64,000 nt of DNA from an uncultured Collinsella sp. (lineage in GTDB: Bacteria > Actinomycetota > Coriobacteriia > Coriobacteriales > Coriobacteriaceae), in assembly GCA_934630855.1 (NCBI GenBank), contig CAKTWW010000006.1, positions 1 to 64,000 on the forward strand, given 5' to 3'. Positions 34,953 to 43,729 of this stretch are shown here, piece by piece. Position 1 is the first letter of the stretch. The number at the start of each line of letters is the position of its first letter. Made by a program: the position numbers and the translations under genes. The notes under the pieces are model-generated. The model had not been told where the DNA came from, did no database searches, and saw only the letters and a list, made by a program, of their open reading frames with translations.

Positions 34953-36596
34953 TTACATCGTTCCCTTGCTCGCGGCGTAGTGGTCTGCTTGCTTAAGAGC
35001 ATCCTCGTAGGCGCGCTGCTTTGCTTCGTACTCCCGTGCGTAGCGTTCCTGTTCGGCTTTGCCGGGAACAGGAACGGTCATGCTTCGGAGGTCTTTGGGG
35101 GCAAGCTGCACGAGTGCGTCTCCGTGCGAGGTGTCCGCCAGCTTTTTCTGGCCTTCGTCAGACGACAGGTACGCCAGGATAAGCCGGGCGAGCAGCTCAT
35201 CCTCAAAGGTAGCGCAGAACATAGCGTCGCAAGGAACAATGCTTTCATACAAGAGTCCACGCTCTAAGGGGCGTTCGGGGCCGACAGAAAAGTGACCAGG
35301 TGTAATGAGGGCAAGTTTGAACGGAGGTCCGACGCGCGATATGAGAAGGCTTGTCTCGCGGTCGTTGATTGGTTTGGCTTTCCTAAAATCGTCGTAGTCT
35401 ACAAGGCTTACATCGTAGATGTCTGTGTCGGGAACACGCTTAGGCGCGTCTTCTGCAGCAATGATTGTGCCATCATGAAGGTGCTTGAGCGACAGGTAGT
35501 AGCAATCGTGCTGCTGGTATCCGTCTGCCGGATCTGATTCGGGCAGCTTGGTAATAACGCTGCGGGTGGTACCGCGATAGATTGGCGCCAGTGATCCAAG
35601 GGGGACGAACATTCCCTCCTCAAACGATCCGCTCTTTGTATTGGGCAGCAGGGGATAGATACCGTTGCCCTGGTCTTCGAGTTGGCGCCAATAGGTTGGA
35701 TTGTTTTGATCGCTGTAGGCTCGGTCGATGGAATCGAGGAGCTGGTGCAAAAGCTCATCGGTCATCTGTTTGTTGTCAAAGCCCCTGCCGTCAAAAAGGA
35801 AATACGGGTCATTGGGCTTGCCATCGCCAATAAAGAGCAGTGCGCGACCCTCGGCCTTTTTGGCGATGGTGTTGGGAAGAAGGACGATGCCCCTTAGCAA
35901 GCCGAGGTCGCAAAGGAGACGGCGGCCGTCTACGGCTCGCGCCAGATTGAACAGGCGGTCTGATATTTGGATTACAGCCATGGCGTTGGGCTGGGAGCAG
36001 GCAATGGATGCCGCAAGAAAGATGTAGTACCACTCGGTGACAGAAAGCGGATTGGGGATATATGCGCTGCATTGCAGCTGCTCGGCGCGCGCCCTGAGGA
36101 AATCGCGAACTCTGACATTGGCCGCCTCGAGAGATGTCGGGAATTGCGAAAGCGGTCGTAACTCGGGGGGTCTGCAGTAAACGAGCGTCGAATCGTAAGC
36201 AGGAGAAGCGACGTCTTGTTCGTAGTCGTGTAAAAAGATGTCATCTTCAACGGCGATAAACGTCGATGCCGGGACTTCGATTTGATTTTTGCAAACGTAG
36301 ACGGGCACGCGATCCCATTCGCCAGTTGCTTCGTTTCGAACACGGTCCTCGGACTCAAATGAGGCGGCCGAAGGTCGTTTGAAGTCAATTCCCAAAACAG
36401 ACCACGAGGGGCTATCGACATGCTCGCTCGAAAACTCGAAACTACGGCAGCACAGCTCAATGAGCTGCTTTGTTCCCGACGAAGGCTGATATTTCTCGAC
36501 CATATGAGAAACGAGATCCGATAGATATCGGCTCATATATGGCTTGAGATCTTCGTTTAAGTGAAGAGTTGCAAGCTCAGCTTTAGTTTTGAGCAT
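34953..36596 (-). CDS. Degenerate N6-methylase / HsdS-like fusion protein 2
   Basis: The 547-residue protein has the same plan as the one at 17764-19203. The HsdM-like segment is clear (WYYIFLAASIACSQPNAMAVIQISDRLF...LCDLGLLRGIVLLPNTIAKKAEGRALLFIGDG), yet the SAM loop and NPP(Y/F) motif are absent. The C-terminal 250 residues look like a specificity half: DYDDFRKAKP, TSLLISRVGPPFKLALI, LILAYLSSDEGQKKLAD, then PKDLRSMTVPVPGKAEQERYAREYEAK. AGGAGG precedes the start at 36596. It diverges from the cluster that encodes the ClpX-like protein. DNA recognition without methylation is inference. Confidence 0.65.
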   Translation of the reverse strand: MLKTKAELATLHLNEDLKPYMSRYLSDLVSHMVEKYQPSSGTKQLIELCCRSFEFSSEHVDSPSWSVLGIDFKRPSAASFESEDRVRNEATGEWDRVPVYVCKNQIEVPASTFIAVEDDIFLHDYEQDVASPAYDSTLVYCRPPELRPLSQFPTSLEAANVRVRDFLRARAEQLQCSAYIPNPLSVTEWYYIFLAASIACSQPNAMAVIQISDRLFNLARAVDGRRLLCDLGLLRGIVLLPNTIAKKAEGRALLFIGDGKPNDPYFLFDGRGFDNKQMTDELLHQLLDSIDRAYSDQNNPTYWRQLEDQGNGIYPLLPNTKSGSFEEGMFVPLGSLAPIYRGTTRSVITKLPESDPADGYQQHDCYYLSLKHLHDGTIIAAEDAPKRVPDTDIYDVSLVDYDDFRKAKPINDRETSLLISRVGPPFKLALITPGHFSVGPERPLERGLLYESIVPCDAMFCATFEDELLARLILAYLSSDEGQKKLADTSHGDALVQLAPKDLRSMTVPVPGKAEQERYAREYEAKQRAYEDALKQADHYAASKGTM

Positions 36597-36765
36597 GCGC
36601 ACCTCCTGCATGTTCCTCATGTTGCACGGTTTGTGACCGGCCTGTCGCAACTTAATTGCCTCCAGTTTACAAGGGCGACAGTCTCAAAATAATCAGATTT
36701 AAAAATCCTAATCAAGTTTTTCGAAGTTCTCGTGTTTGGGGTTGCGTTCATCGGTTACTATCTCC

Positions 36766-36794
36766 TTGACGCTATCTTGCGCCGGATATAAATA
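36766..36794 (+). promoter_or_regulatory. Promoter of the module 2 plus-strand cluster
   Basis: TTGACG (36766-36771) is followed at 15-17 bases by TATAAATA (36787-36794), about 70 bases before the first gene at 36862. Confidence 0.6.
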
Positions 36795-36861
36795 TCCGAG
36801 TACGGTCTCTAACAACGATAGAATGCGACTATTGCTTATAGTAAGACAGAAAGGACAGGTA

Positions 36862-37068
36862 GTGAACGGATATGATATCTACGGGTTCGAGTTGGATAGC
36901 CCCAAGAAGCCAACAGCGCTGAATATTTTCGGCATGATTCTGCAAACGATGTTTGCGGTTGTGCTCTACGTGGTCGCGGTCGACCTGATGTTCTTGCTCA
37001 CGACGTGGCTCGGTGGCTTTATGTTCGAAATCAGTGCAGAGAACACGGTGGTCCCGCTCCATTCGTGA
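36862..37068 (+). CDS. Membrane protein, first part of a stop-split reading frame
   Basis: The 68-residue product begins with a GTG after AGAAAGGA and has one strong membrane helix (IFGMILQTMFAVVLYVVAV) running into LMFLLTTWLGGF. It ends at a TGA (37066-37068). The same frame continues at once as the membrane protein at 37072, so the two look like one protein of about 245 residues broken by a single stop. Confidence 0.5.
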   Translation: MNGYDIYGFELDSPKKPTALNIFGMILQTMFAVVLYVVAVDLMFLLTTWLGGFMFEISAENTVVPLHS

Positions 37069-37071
37069 CGC

Positions 37072-37599
37072 TTGGTGGCGTTTAGGGTGTACTGGGCTGT
37101 GCTGGGCGTGACGGTCGTTGCAGCGCTTGCTCACAAGTGGACCGTCTTGTTAACGGGCGGACGCGACTATGACCAGTGCGATTTGCTCAAGCTGATCGAG
37201 ATGGCGGGCGCTCTTGCATCCATTGTTTGCGCAATTGTCTGTTTGCTGGGGTATACCGTCGCTTTTGATTGGTGGACCGGCGTCACTGGAAAGATGGCAG
37301 CTGATCCCCAGGCTAATAATTACCTGCTTTGGGCTGTCGTCCTAACCATCGGAGTGGCTATCGAGTGGCGAATCATCAACGGTGTAATTAACGTACTGTT
37401 TCCTGACGAACAGCAGATGCATGGGCTTGGTTTTGTATCGGTCTGCGTGTTTACTCCCATGGTCGCGCTTGTGCCTACCGCGCTGGTTGTCATTGTCTGC
37501 GCCCTGGTGGTGGGGCTTTTTGCCGGCGTCTTGTTCGCCTCGGTTGCGGTTCCCGTAGTAATCGCATTTGTTGGCATCGGCATCGCTGCAAGTCGCTAA
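37072..37599 (+). CDS. Membrane protein, second part of the split frame
   Basis: The 175-residue frame has four or five membrane helices (YWAVLGVTVVAALA, MAGALASIVCAIVCLLGYTV, LLWAVVLTIGVAI and a long hydrophobic C-terminus ending VVIAFVGIGIAASR). Its TTG/GTG starts have no ribosome binding site, which supports its being the continuation of the frame at 36862 after the TGA. Separate translation is possible only by coupling. Confidence 0.45.
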   Translation: MVAFRVYWAVLGVTVVAALAHKWTVLLTGGRDYDQCDLLKLIEMAGALASIVCAIVCLLGYTVAFDWWTGVTGKMAADPQANNYLLWAVVLTIGVAIEWRIINGVINVLFPDEQQMHGLGFVSVCVFTPMVALVPTALVVIVCALVVGLFAGVLFASVAVPVVIAFVGIGIAASR

Positions 37600-37641
37600 C
37601 TCACGACGCAATCCAAATGTCACGCAAAGAAAGGAACGACC

Positions 37642-37767
37642 GTGTCGGAAATCTCTAACGCTCAAAAGGTTCTGCTGCTCGCCGTGCTTATCGCTCTTAT
37701 GGCGGGTGCCCTGATGTACGAGATGCTGCATCCTACGTTATTCCCGCTGCTCAAGCAGGGTATTTAA
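37642..37767 (+). CDS. 41-residue single-span membrane peptide
   Basis: A short gene with GTG start after AGAAAGGAAC. The product begins MSEISNAQKV and contains one membrane helix (LLLAVLIALMAGALMY), ending in a short tail with Pro and Lys. The strong ribosome binding site and its position 42 bases after the split membrane gene, in the same orientation as the ClpX-like gene, support it as real. Its function is unknown. Confidence 0.55.
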   Translation: MSEISNAQKVLLLAVLIALMAGALMYEMLHPTLFPLLKQGI

Positions 37768-37907
37768 CAGCTGCTTTATCGCATTCCAATCTTTACTCAG
37801 CCAGGCAACGTGATCTATCTAGAGTCGGCGACCTCGCTGATGCTGTAGGGAATTTGGGGCTTGGGCCCTCGTCATGCGAAGAAGAGTCATCATCGAAAGG
37901 AAAGGGC

Positions 37908-39665
37908 ATGATCAAGAGCCGGTATAGAGCCGTTGGCTACTATCAGGAATTGCTCAGGCAAACTACGCCGTCGCGGTTGGTGGAGCGGACACGCCAGAGC
38001 GTTATTGGCCACAAGGGAAGCCTGGAGGATCTTGTGGCGGCCTTAAGCTTTGAGGTCAACCGCTGTGTGATGCTGGCGCGTGGCATCGATCCGCATAAAG
38101 TTCTTTCTCCTGCGGCTATTTTGGTAATGGGCTCCACTGGCACGGGAAAGACCCATACCATCAAGGTCGTGGCAGACGCCGCGGGGCTCAAGTTGTTCGT
38201 ATTTGATGTCTCCAGCATGACAGGCGAGGGCTGGCGCGGCGCCAGCATGAGCAACTGCTTGGCAGAGGTCGCGGATTACCAGGAGGAAAATCCCGGCGAG
38301 ATTTGTCTGGTGCTGTTTGACGAGTTTGATAAGGCAGCTCGCACTGAGCGCAACGGAGATAGCATCGCATCCAGTTTTAGTCCATCGCAGTCGTTCCTTA
38401 AGCTCCTGGAGGGCGGGAAGATGCGTGTTGAATGCGAGAACTCTAAAGGTGTGGCGATCAAGACAATCAATCTCGATCAGGTTGTCTGCATTTTGGGCGG
38501 CGCCTTTATGGGCTTGGATTCCTTGGTGCGCAAGCGCCTGAACCGCAATGCCGGAACCACAGTCGGCTTTGGTTCTTCGTATGCTGCCGTGAGGACTTCT
38601 GAAAAATCGGCAAACGAGCTGCGAGACAGCGCGACTATCGAGGATTTTGAGGCTTGGGGCATTATGCCCGAGCTGTGCGGACGCATTGGTTCGGTGATTA
38701 ACTTTAACGCCTTGAGTGTAGATGATCTGATCAAGATTGCATATGAACAGTACCTGCCCAAGTACAACAGCATGATGCGTGATGGCGGCAAGATGGAGTT
38801 CACCGCGGATGCCGTTCGTCTTGCGGCGGAGCGCGCGGTCAAGGAAGGCGCTGGTGCACGCGGTATGCTCCGTCAGCTGCGCCCCCTTATGACAGGCGCA
38901 TGGAGGAGCATGGTAGAGGACATCTATATCACCCGTTCGATTTTGGTGACGTATGACGAGTGCCTTGCTGTGAGTTTTGAGCGGTCTTCTGTGCCAAGAT
39001 TCTCAACGCTGGGAACGATGGACATGCTTCTGCCGCAACTAAGCGAAAAGGAAATTGCGGCTCTGAAGTTGGCAGGTGCTTGGATCGAGGGCGATCGCAT
39101 CCCGTATCCGTCTGAGTGTGCATGGCTGGCGGAATTAGTGGATGCCCCGGCACTCGATAAGATTGTACGGGATGGCAAGGTCCCCTTTCTTGTCGAGGTG
39201 CTGCTCGGTGGGATTCCGTTTGAGGGCCTGGAGCGCTTTGCTGCCCAAGAGCTGCTCAGGGTATGTATCTGCTATCACGATGTGTTCTATGCTGGTCATG
39301 ATGAGTATCGAAACCTTGCCTACGCGCTTACACTTGTCAAGCTGACGTACAAAGAGCCGCATGCGAGTCAGTTAAGCCCTCTTGATGTGATTATGAACGG
39401 CACGACTACGGGCAATGGTTTTCAGGGGCTTAGCGAGCGGATCGAGGCCGATAGCAAATCTGCAAAGCCTTCGTTGGAAGAGTGGCAGTACGCGGTTGCC
39501 AGGGAGGCCCTGCAGATTTATGACCGCTTTAACGAGCACATTGATGAGATCCGGGAGCTCGCTGCCGACGCATCCCTGATGCGCGTCGCCCTTGCGGCGA
39601 TCGATGAAAAAGAACATGCGGCGCTGGAGCGCGACCTTAAGGATTTGCTTGCCTCGTGTAAGTAG
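37908..39665 (+). CDS. ClpX-like AAA+ unfoldase without zinc domain
   Basis: The 585-residue protein follows ClpX across its AAA+ module: SVIGHKGSLEDLV (31-43), Walker A GSTGTGKT (75-82), pore loop GEGWRGAS (107-113) in place of GYVG, Walker B LVLFDEFDK (134-142), VCILGGAFMGLDSLV (193-207), a VGF tripeptide (219-221) where ClpX has the ClpP-docking IGF loop, the arginine finger in LCGRIG (259), and sensor-2 GAR (316-318). The N-terminal zinc domain is missing. About 210 extra helical residues follow. It may work with the accessory ClpP at 22040. GAAAGGAAAGG precedes the ATG. Confidence 0.82.
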   Translation: MIKSRYRAVGYYQELLRQTTPSRLVERTRQSVIGHKGSLEDLVAALSFEVNRCVMLARGIDPHKVLSPAAILVMGSTGTGKTHTIKVVADAAGLKLFVFDVSSMTGEGWRGASMSNCLAEVADYQEENPGEICLVLFDEFDKAARTERNGDSIASSFSPSQSFLKLLEGGKMRVECENSKGVAIKTINLDQVVCILGGAFMGLDSLVRKRLNRNAGTTVGFGSSYAAVRTSEKSANELRDSATIEDFEAWGIMPELCGRIGSVINFNALSVDDLIKIAYEQYLPKYNSMMRDGGKMEFTADAVRLAAERAVKEGAGARGMLRQLRPLMTGAWRSMVEDIYITRSILVTYDECLAVSFERSSVPRFSTLGTMDMLLPQLSEKEIAALKLAGAWIEGDRIPYPSECAWLAELVDAPALDKIVRDGKVPFLVEVLLGGIPFEGLERFAAQELLRVCICYHDVFYAGHDEYRNLAYALTLVKLTYKEPHASQLSPLDVIMNGTTTGNGFQGLSERIEADSKSAKPSLEEWQYAVAREALQIYDRFNEHIDEIRELAADASLMRVALAAIDEKEHAALERDLKDLLASCK

Positions 39666-39954
39666 TTGCTGGTTTTTCTTGTTTCAGGCGGCACCGATGC
39701 CGCTACCTCAACCGCCCTGCGTGAGTTTTTGTCCGCACGGGATGGTATTCGATGAATACGTTGCGCGCGAGGGCGTAGCGGGGGATTGCGGAGAGTGTTC
39801 GTAAGGGTGTAGACGAGTTATATGTACTAGAAATAGAAAAATGTTCTTGCATCATATAACAAGAGTGCATATACTGCAGTCATAGCACATCAGATGGGGT
39901 CTCATAAAGAGACCAAGCATACGCATTAGAGTTTATCTTGGAGGGACTTGAGCA
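39666..39954. other. Gap with promoter and a possible 36-codon Cys-rich frame
   Basis: The left part contains a short frame (39694-39804) whose product has C-x3-C and C-x2-C pairs (CVSFCPHG, DCGECS), but no ribosome binding site, so I leave it uncalled. A TTGTCCGCACGG match lies in it at 39729. The right part holds the promoter at 39847-39875. Confidence 0.4.
39847..39875 (+). promoter_or_regulatory. Strong sigma-70-type promoter
   Basis: TTGCAT (39847-39852), a 17-base spacer and TATACT (39870-39875). It lies 80 bases before the small gene at 39955 and could also drive the surface-protein gene. Confidence 0.75.
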
Positions 39955-40149
39955 ATGACTACCTGTATCTCAGCCTTTTACAACGACAATAGCGAGCAGA
40001 TCGATCTTCAGGCAATGTTCGAATACTATGGCAGTTCTAAAACCGAGAACTGGTTGTTTGGCCAGAGCGATTTGAACCTCAGTGCCGAGGATCGCGAGTA
40101 TCTGAGCGAGATTGAGCGCGAGCGAGAGTATGAACTCGGCATTCGCTAA
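39955..40149 (+). CDS. 64-residue acidic protein, unknown
   Basis: The product is acidic, ending in a charged helix (SAEDREYLSEIEREREYELG). GGAGGG lies 10 bases before the ATG and a good promoter further upstream, so it is probably expressed. No family is recognised. Its position between the ClpX-like gene and the long surface-protein gene leaves its partner unclear. Confidence 0.55.
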   Translation: MTTCISAFYNDNSEQIDLQAMFEYYGSSKTENWLFGQSDLNLSAEDREYLSEIEREREYELGIR

Positions 40150-40270
40150 TGCCGGCGTATTCGTGGCCCAACCCCTCATTTTAATTACCCCGTTATCACC
40201 TCTTTTTAGCGGGGCATGTCGGATTGATTATGTGTATCAAAGAACAGCTCATCGTGGGAAGGAATCGGCA

Positions 40271-43200
40271 ATGAGCAAGAACATGAACAAGAACATCAAC
40301 GGCGGCGCTGCGGGCAAGGCCAAGGCTGCCGGGCGCGTGGCGACGGTGGCTGCGGCGACTGTTGCGATGGTGGGCGGCTCGCTGCTGTCACCGCTTACCG
40401 CGGTGGCGCAGGGCACGGATGGTGCCGATGCTGCGGGCAAGCCGGCTGCCGTGATGTCCCCGCTGACGAGCGCGGCCGCGGCTGGTACCGGAACCGGTGC
40501 CGTGTCGGCGGCGCAGAAGGTTGCCAACCTGCAGGCCGCAGTCGATGCGGCACGCGCCAAGGCTGCCGCTGCCAAGGCCGATCTGGATGCGGCAGCTGCT
40601 CCTTACAACGCTGCCACTGCCAACCAGCAGCAGGCACAGGGCGCCTACGATGCCGCTCGCGGTGCAAGTAGTGCTGCTGCCTCTGCCGCCTCTGCCGAGC
40701 TGGAACAGCAGATGGGCGCCGCGCAGGACAAAGCCGACGCAGACGTTAAGGCGCTCGAGGACGCTCAAACCGCGCTCGATGCCGCCAAGAAGGATCTGAC
40801 AAATAAGGGCGAAGCTCTGGCTGCTGCTCAGAAGGCCGCCGACGATGCCCAGGCTGCGCTCGAGACTGCGCAGGCCGCTGCCGCCGATGCCACGCCCGAG
40901 GCTATTGCCGCAGCTCAGGCTGCTGCTGAACAGGCCGCAAGTGAGCTGGAGCAGGCAAAGCAGCAGGCGACCGACGCTCAGGCCAAGCTCTCGGACGCCC
41001 AGGCCGCTGCCGATGCTGCCGTTGTTAAACAGCAGGATGCGCAAGGCAAGCTTTCGGCAGCCCAGCAGGCAAAGGCCGCAGCAGACGCGGATGTGAATAC
41101 CGCGCAGGCGACCTATGACGCCGCCAAGGCCGATCTCGATCGCGCCGAGCAGGGCGCCGCGGGCCCGGAGTACGAGGCCACCAAGGCAAAGGTGGATGCT
41201 GCCGCGGCAGCGCTGAATGCTGCCAAGGCCATGCAGACGCAGCGCGAGGGTGAGCTCGCCGCCGCTTCGCAGGAGGTGGCCGCTGCCGAGGATGAGGTGC
41301 AGGCCGCTCAGCAGTCGCTCGCCGCGCAGCAGCAGGCCGCGAGCGACGCTCAGTCCAAGCTGGATGCCGCCACCACTGCCGTAACCGAGGCCAACGCCGC
41401 TGTCGACCAGGCTAAGGCCGACCACGCCAGCGCGCTTACGGCGCTGACGGATGCCCAGGCCAAGCTCTCGACTGCCAAAGACGAGAAGAACGCTGCCGAC
41501 AAGGCGCTCGACCAGGCAAAGGCTCAAAAGCAGCAGGCCGACCAGGCCGTGGCTCAGGCGCAAGCCAAGTTCGATGCCGCCCAGGCCACGGCGAACGCGT
41601 CGGCGGAAAACTACCGCCAGGGCGCCATTGCGTTCTTTAAGAGCGTGGGGGCCGACGACGCGGCGAACATCATTTTCAACTGCAAATACGCCGGCAAAAC
41701 AAGGGTGGGCGAGGAGGTTGACGCGACGAGCCTGACCAATATGAAGAGGGCGGTCGTGTGGCTTAAGGCGTGCAACGAGTATCGCAAGAGCGTTGGCTTG
41801 GGCGAGCTCAAGGTGACGTATGCCATGATGGCAACCGCCATTGCCGATGCGAACTTCTCCGACACTGAGGTCGACCATGCCAGGCAGTTCAACGTGGGCG
41901 AAAACGTGGCGTGGAACTATGGAAGCGACCCGTTTGTCCAGTGGGTCGATGAAGAAAAGGTGCTGTTTGACAAGACCGCTGCCTCGTTGGGCGCGACGGG
42001 TCTTACGGGAAAGGCTGCGTATGATTTCTACGTCTCGCATGCTGGCGCCATGGATGCCTATGCGACAAAGCACTATGGATCGGCAGGGGCTTACGGCCAT
42101 TACCTCAATGTGATCAACCCCGGCTACACCGTGACGGGCATGGGCGTTTGCACGCGCGGGACGATGAATCGCTGGAGCACGCAGGCGCAGACGTTCTCGA
42201 TGTCGGGTCGATGGTATGAGGATTACAACGCAAATCCGATGACGGTTGCCGAGTACGAGGCTGCGCTGAACGCGTGGTGCGACTCGTTGGCAAATCCCGG
42301 GCAGGGCGTGGACGCGGCACGTCAGGAGCTCGCTGCCGCTCAGGGTGTGGCCGCCGACGCCGGTAACAAGGCAAACGTCGCGTCGCAGGCTGTTGTTGCG
42401 AAGCAGACGCAGGTTGATGATGCGGCCGGCGATGTTGACGCTGCTGCTGCCGGGGTGACGGATGCCCAGGCTGCCGTGGAGCAGAAGCAGGCCGCTGCCG
42501 ATGCCGCTGCGCGCGCTGTGGGCGATGCCCGTGCCGACCTGGACGCTGCCAACACCGCCGTCGACGCGGCGCAGGATGCCGTGGCCGCAAAGTCCGGCGC
42601 GCTCGATGCTGCGAAGGACAAAGCCGCTGCTGCTCAGCGCGCGCTGAATGCCGCTCGTGCTGGTGTTGGCGACAAGGAAGACGCACTTGCTGCTGCTCAG
42701 GATGAGCTGGCGGCGTACTCGACCGATGTCGCTGCGGCTCAGCGTGCGTTTGATGCGGCTTCTGCCGCGCTCGAGGGCGCTCGTGCCGTTCAGCGCGAGG
42801 CTCAGGTTGCGCTGGACGCTGCACAGGGCGTTGCCGACCAGGTGGATGCCGACGTTGCTGCTGCTCAGGCCGGGCTTGTTGCTGCCCAGGGCACTGCTGC
42901 GGATGCCGCTGCGGGTGTGACTGCGGCGCAGGCGAAGTCCGAGACGGCTGCTGCTCGTGCGGCTCGGCTGCGTGATGCTGCCGCGACGCTCTCCCAGGCG
43001 ACGGAGGACAAGGCGTCTGCCGATGCGGCCGTTGAGGCTGCGGCTTCGGCACAGGCCGATGCTGAGTCTGGCGTTGTCGCAGCCGGCGATGCCGTGACGG
43101 ATGCGACTGACGCCTGCGACGTTTCCGCCACTGCGGTCGCCCGCCTGCGCAGGATTAACCTGGCGAACGCCATTGCCAACGGCAGCGACGAGAATGCGGA

Positions 43201-43621
43201 CGAGGCACTCAACGCCAAGATTGCCGCAGCTCACGATGCCGCTGAGCGCGCTGCTGCCGCTAAGGCCGAGCTCGATGCTGCCACAGCCGCGATCGATGCC
43301 GTGGCCCCGACCTACTGGGAGGCGCTCGCTAGCTACAACACTGCCAAGGCCGAACTCGACGATGCCGTCGCCGAGCTCAATGCCGAGATTGCTCGCCAGG
43401 AGGCCGCCGAGCGCAGGGACGGTGTTCAGGCTCAGCCCGCAACGCAGGTGGCGTACCAGGCCAAGCACATGATGGCATCGACCGAGACAACGTCGACGCA
43501 GGCTGTGATGCCCGCTACCGGTGACACGTCCGACCTGCTGGGCGAGACCTTCGTAATCGGCGGCACGGTTCTAGTGGCCGCCGGCGTCTTCCTCTCCGAC
43601 AAGCGCCGCCAGCTCAACTGA
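40271..43621 (+). CDS. Ala-rich coiled-coil surface protein with CAP domain and sorting signal
   Basis: The 1116-residue protein starts with a signal peptide (basic start, then VATVAAATVAMVGGSLL and a cut near AVAQG). Two very long Ala-, Gln- and Asp-rich coiled coils follow (about 70-440 and 680-1050), and between them lies a CAP/SCP domain (about 440-670; ACNEYRKSVGLGEL, HARQFNVGENVAWNYG, GHYLNVINPGYTVTGMGVC). The end carries a sortase-type signal, MPATG, then a hydrophobic segment and KRRQLN. It should be wall-anchored with the CAP domain held between two rods. GAAGGAA precedes the ATG. Function may be adhesion or wall remodelling. Confidence 0.85.
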   Translation: MSKNMNKNINGGAAGKAKAAGRVATVAAATVAMVGGSLLSPLTAVAQGTDGADAAGKPAAVMSPLTSAAAAGTGTGAVSAAQKVANLQAAVDAARAKAAAAKADLDAAAAPYNAATANQQQAQGAYDAARGASSAAASAASAELEQQMGAAQDKADADVKALEDAQTALDAAKKDLTNKGEALAAAQKAADDAQAALETAQAAAADATPEAIAAAQAAAEQAASELEQAKQQATDAQAKLSDAQAAADAAVVKQQDAQGKLSAAQQAKAAADADVNTAQATYDAAKADLDRAEQGAAGPEYEATKAKVDAAAAALNAAKAMQTQREGELAAASQEVAAAEDEVQAAQQSLAAQQQAASDAQSKLDAATTAVTEANAAVDQAKADHASALTALTDAQAKLSTAKDEKNAADKALDQAKAQKQQADQAVAQAQAKFDAAQATANASAENYRQGAIAFFKSVGADDAANIIFNCKYAGKTRVGEEVDATSLTNMKRAVVWLKACNEYRKSVGLGELKVTYAMMATAIADANFSDTEVDHARQFNVGENVAWNYGSDPFVQWVDEEKVLFDKTAASLGATGLTGKAAYDFYVSHAGAMDAYATKHYGSAGAYGHYLNVINPGYTVTGMGVCTRGTMNRWSTQAQTFSMSGRWYEDYNANPMTVAEYEAALNAWCDSLANPGQGVDAARQELAAAQGVAADAGNKANVASQAVVAKQTQVDDAAGDVDAAAAGVTDAQAAVEQKQAAADAAARAVGDARADLDAANTAVDAAQDAVAAKSGALDAAKDKAAAAQRALNAARAGVGDKEDALAAAQDELAAYSTDVAAAQRAFDAASAALEGARAVQREAQVALDAAQGVADQVDADVAAAQAGLVAAQGTAADAAAGVTAAQAKSETAAARAARLRDAAATLSQATEDKASADAAVEAAASAQADAESGVVAAGDAVTDATDACDVSATAVARLRRINLANAIANGSDENADEALNAKIAAAHDAAERAAAAKAELDAATAAIDAVAPTYWEALASYNTAKAELDDAVAELNAEIARQEAAERRDGVQAQPATQVAYQAKHMMASTETTSTQAVMPATGDTSDLLGETFVIGGTVLVAAGVFLSDKRRQLN

Positions 43622-43653
43622 TCCGCCGGGGACGGAGGAAAACGGATCATTTT
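43619..43653 (+). terminator. Terminator after the surface protein
   Basis: TGATCCG and CGGATCA close a 17-base loop (GGGGACGGAGG) and are followed by TTTT. The loop is like the one at 54166-54202 while the stems differ. Confidence 0.7.
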
Positions 43654-43729
43654 CGGCACGCGTCGCAGGGGATAAGGCCCCACGGCGCGCGCCGTTTTCC
43701 AAACATCGAGAGTGGCCAAGGAGGGTCGC

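Noticed and set aside
39694-39804. 36-codon Cys-rich frame after the ClpX-like gene
   Set aside because: It has suggestive C-x3-C and C-x2-C pairs but no ribosome binding site, so it is not called as a gene.
40388-43468. 1026-codon minus-strand frame opposite the coiled-coil surface protein
   Set aside because: Alanine-rich GC-ending codons leave the reverse strand open. The plus-strand gene has signal peptide, CAP domain and sorting signal.
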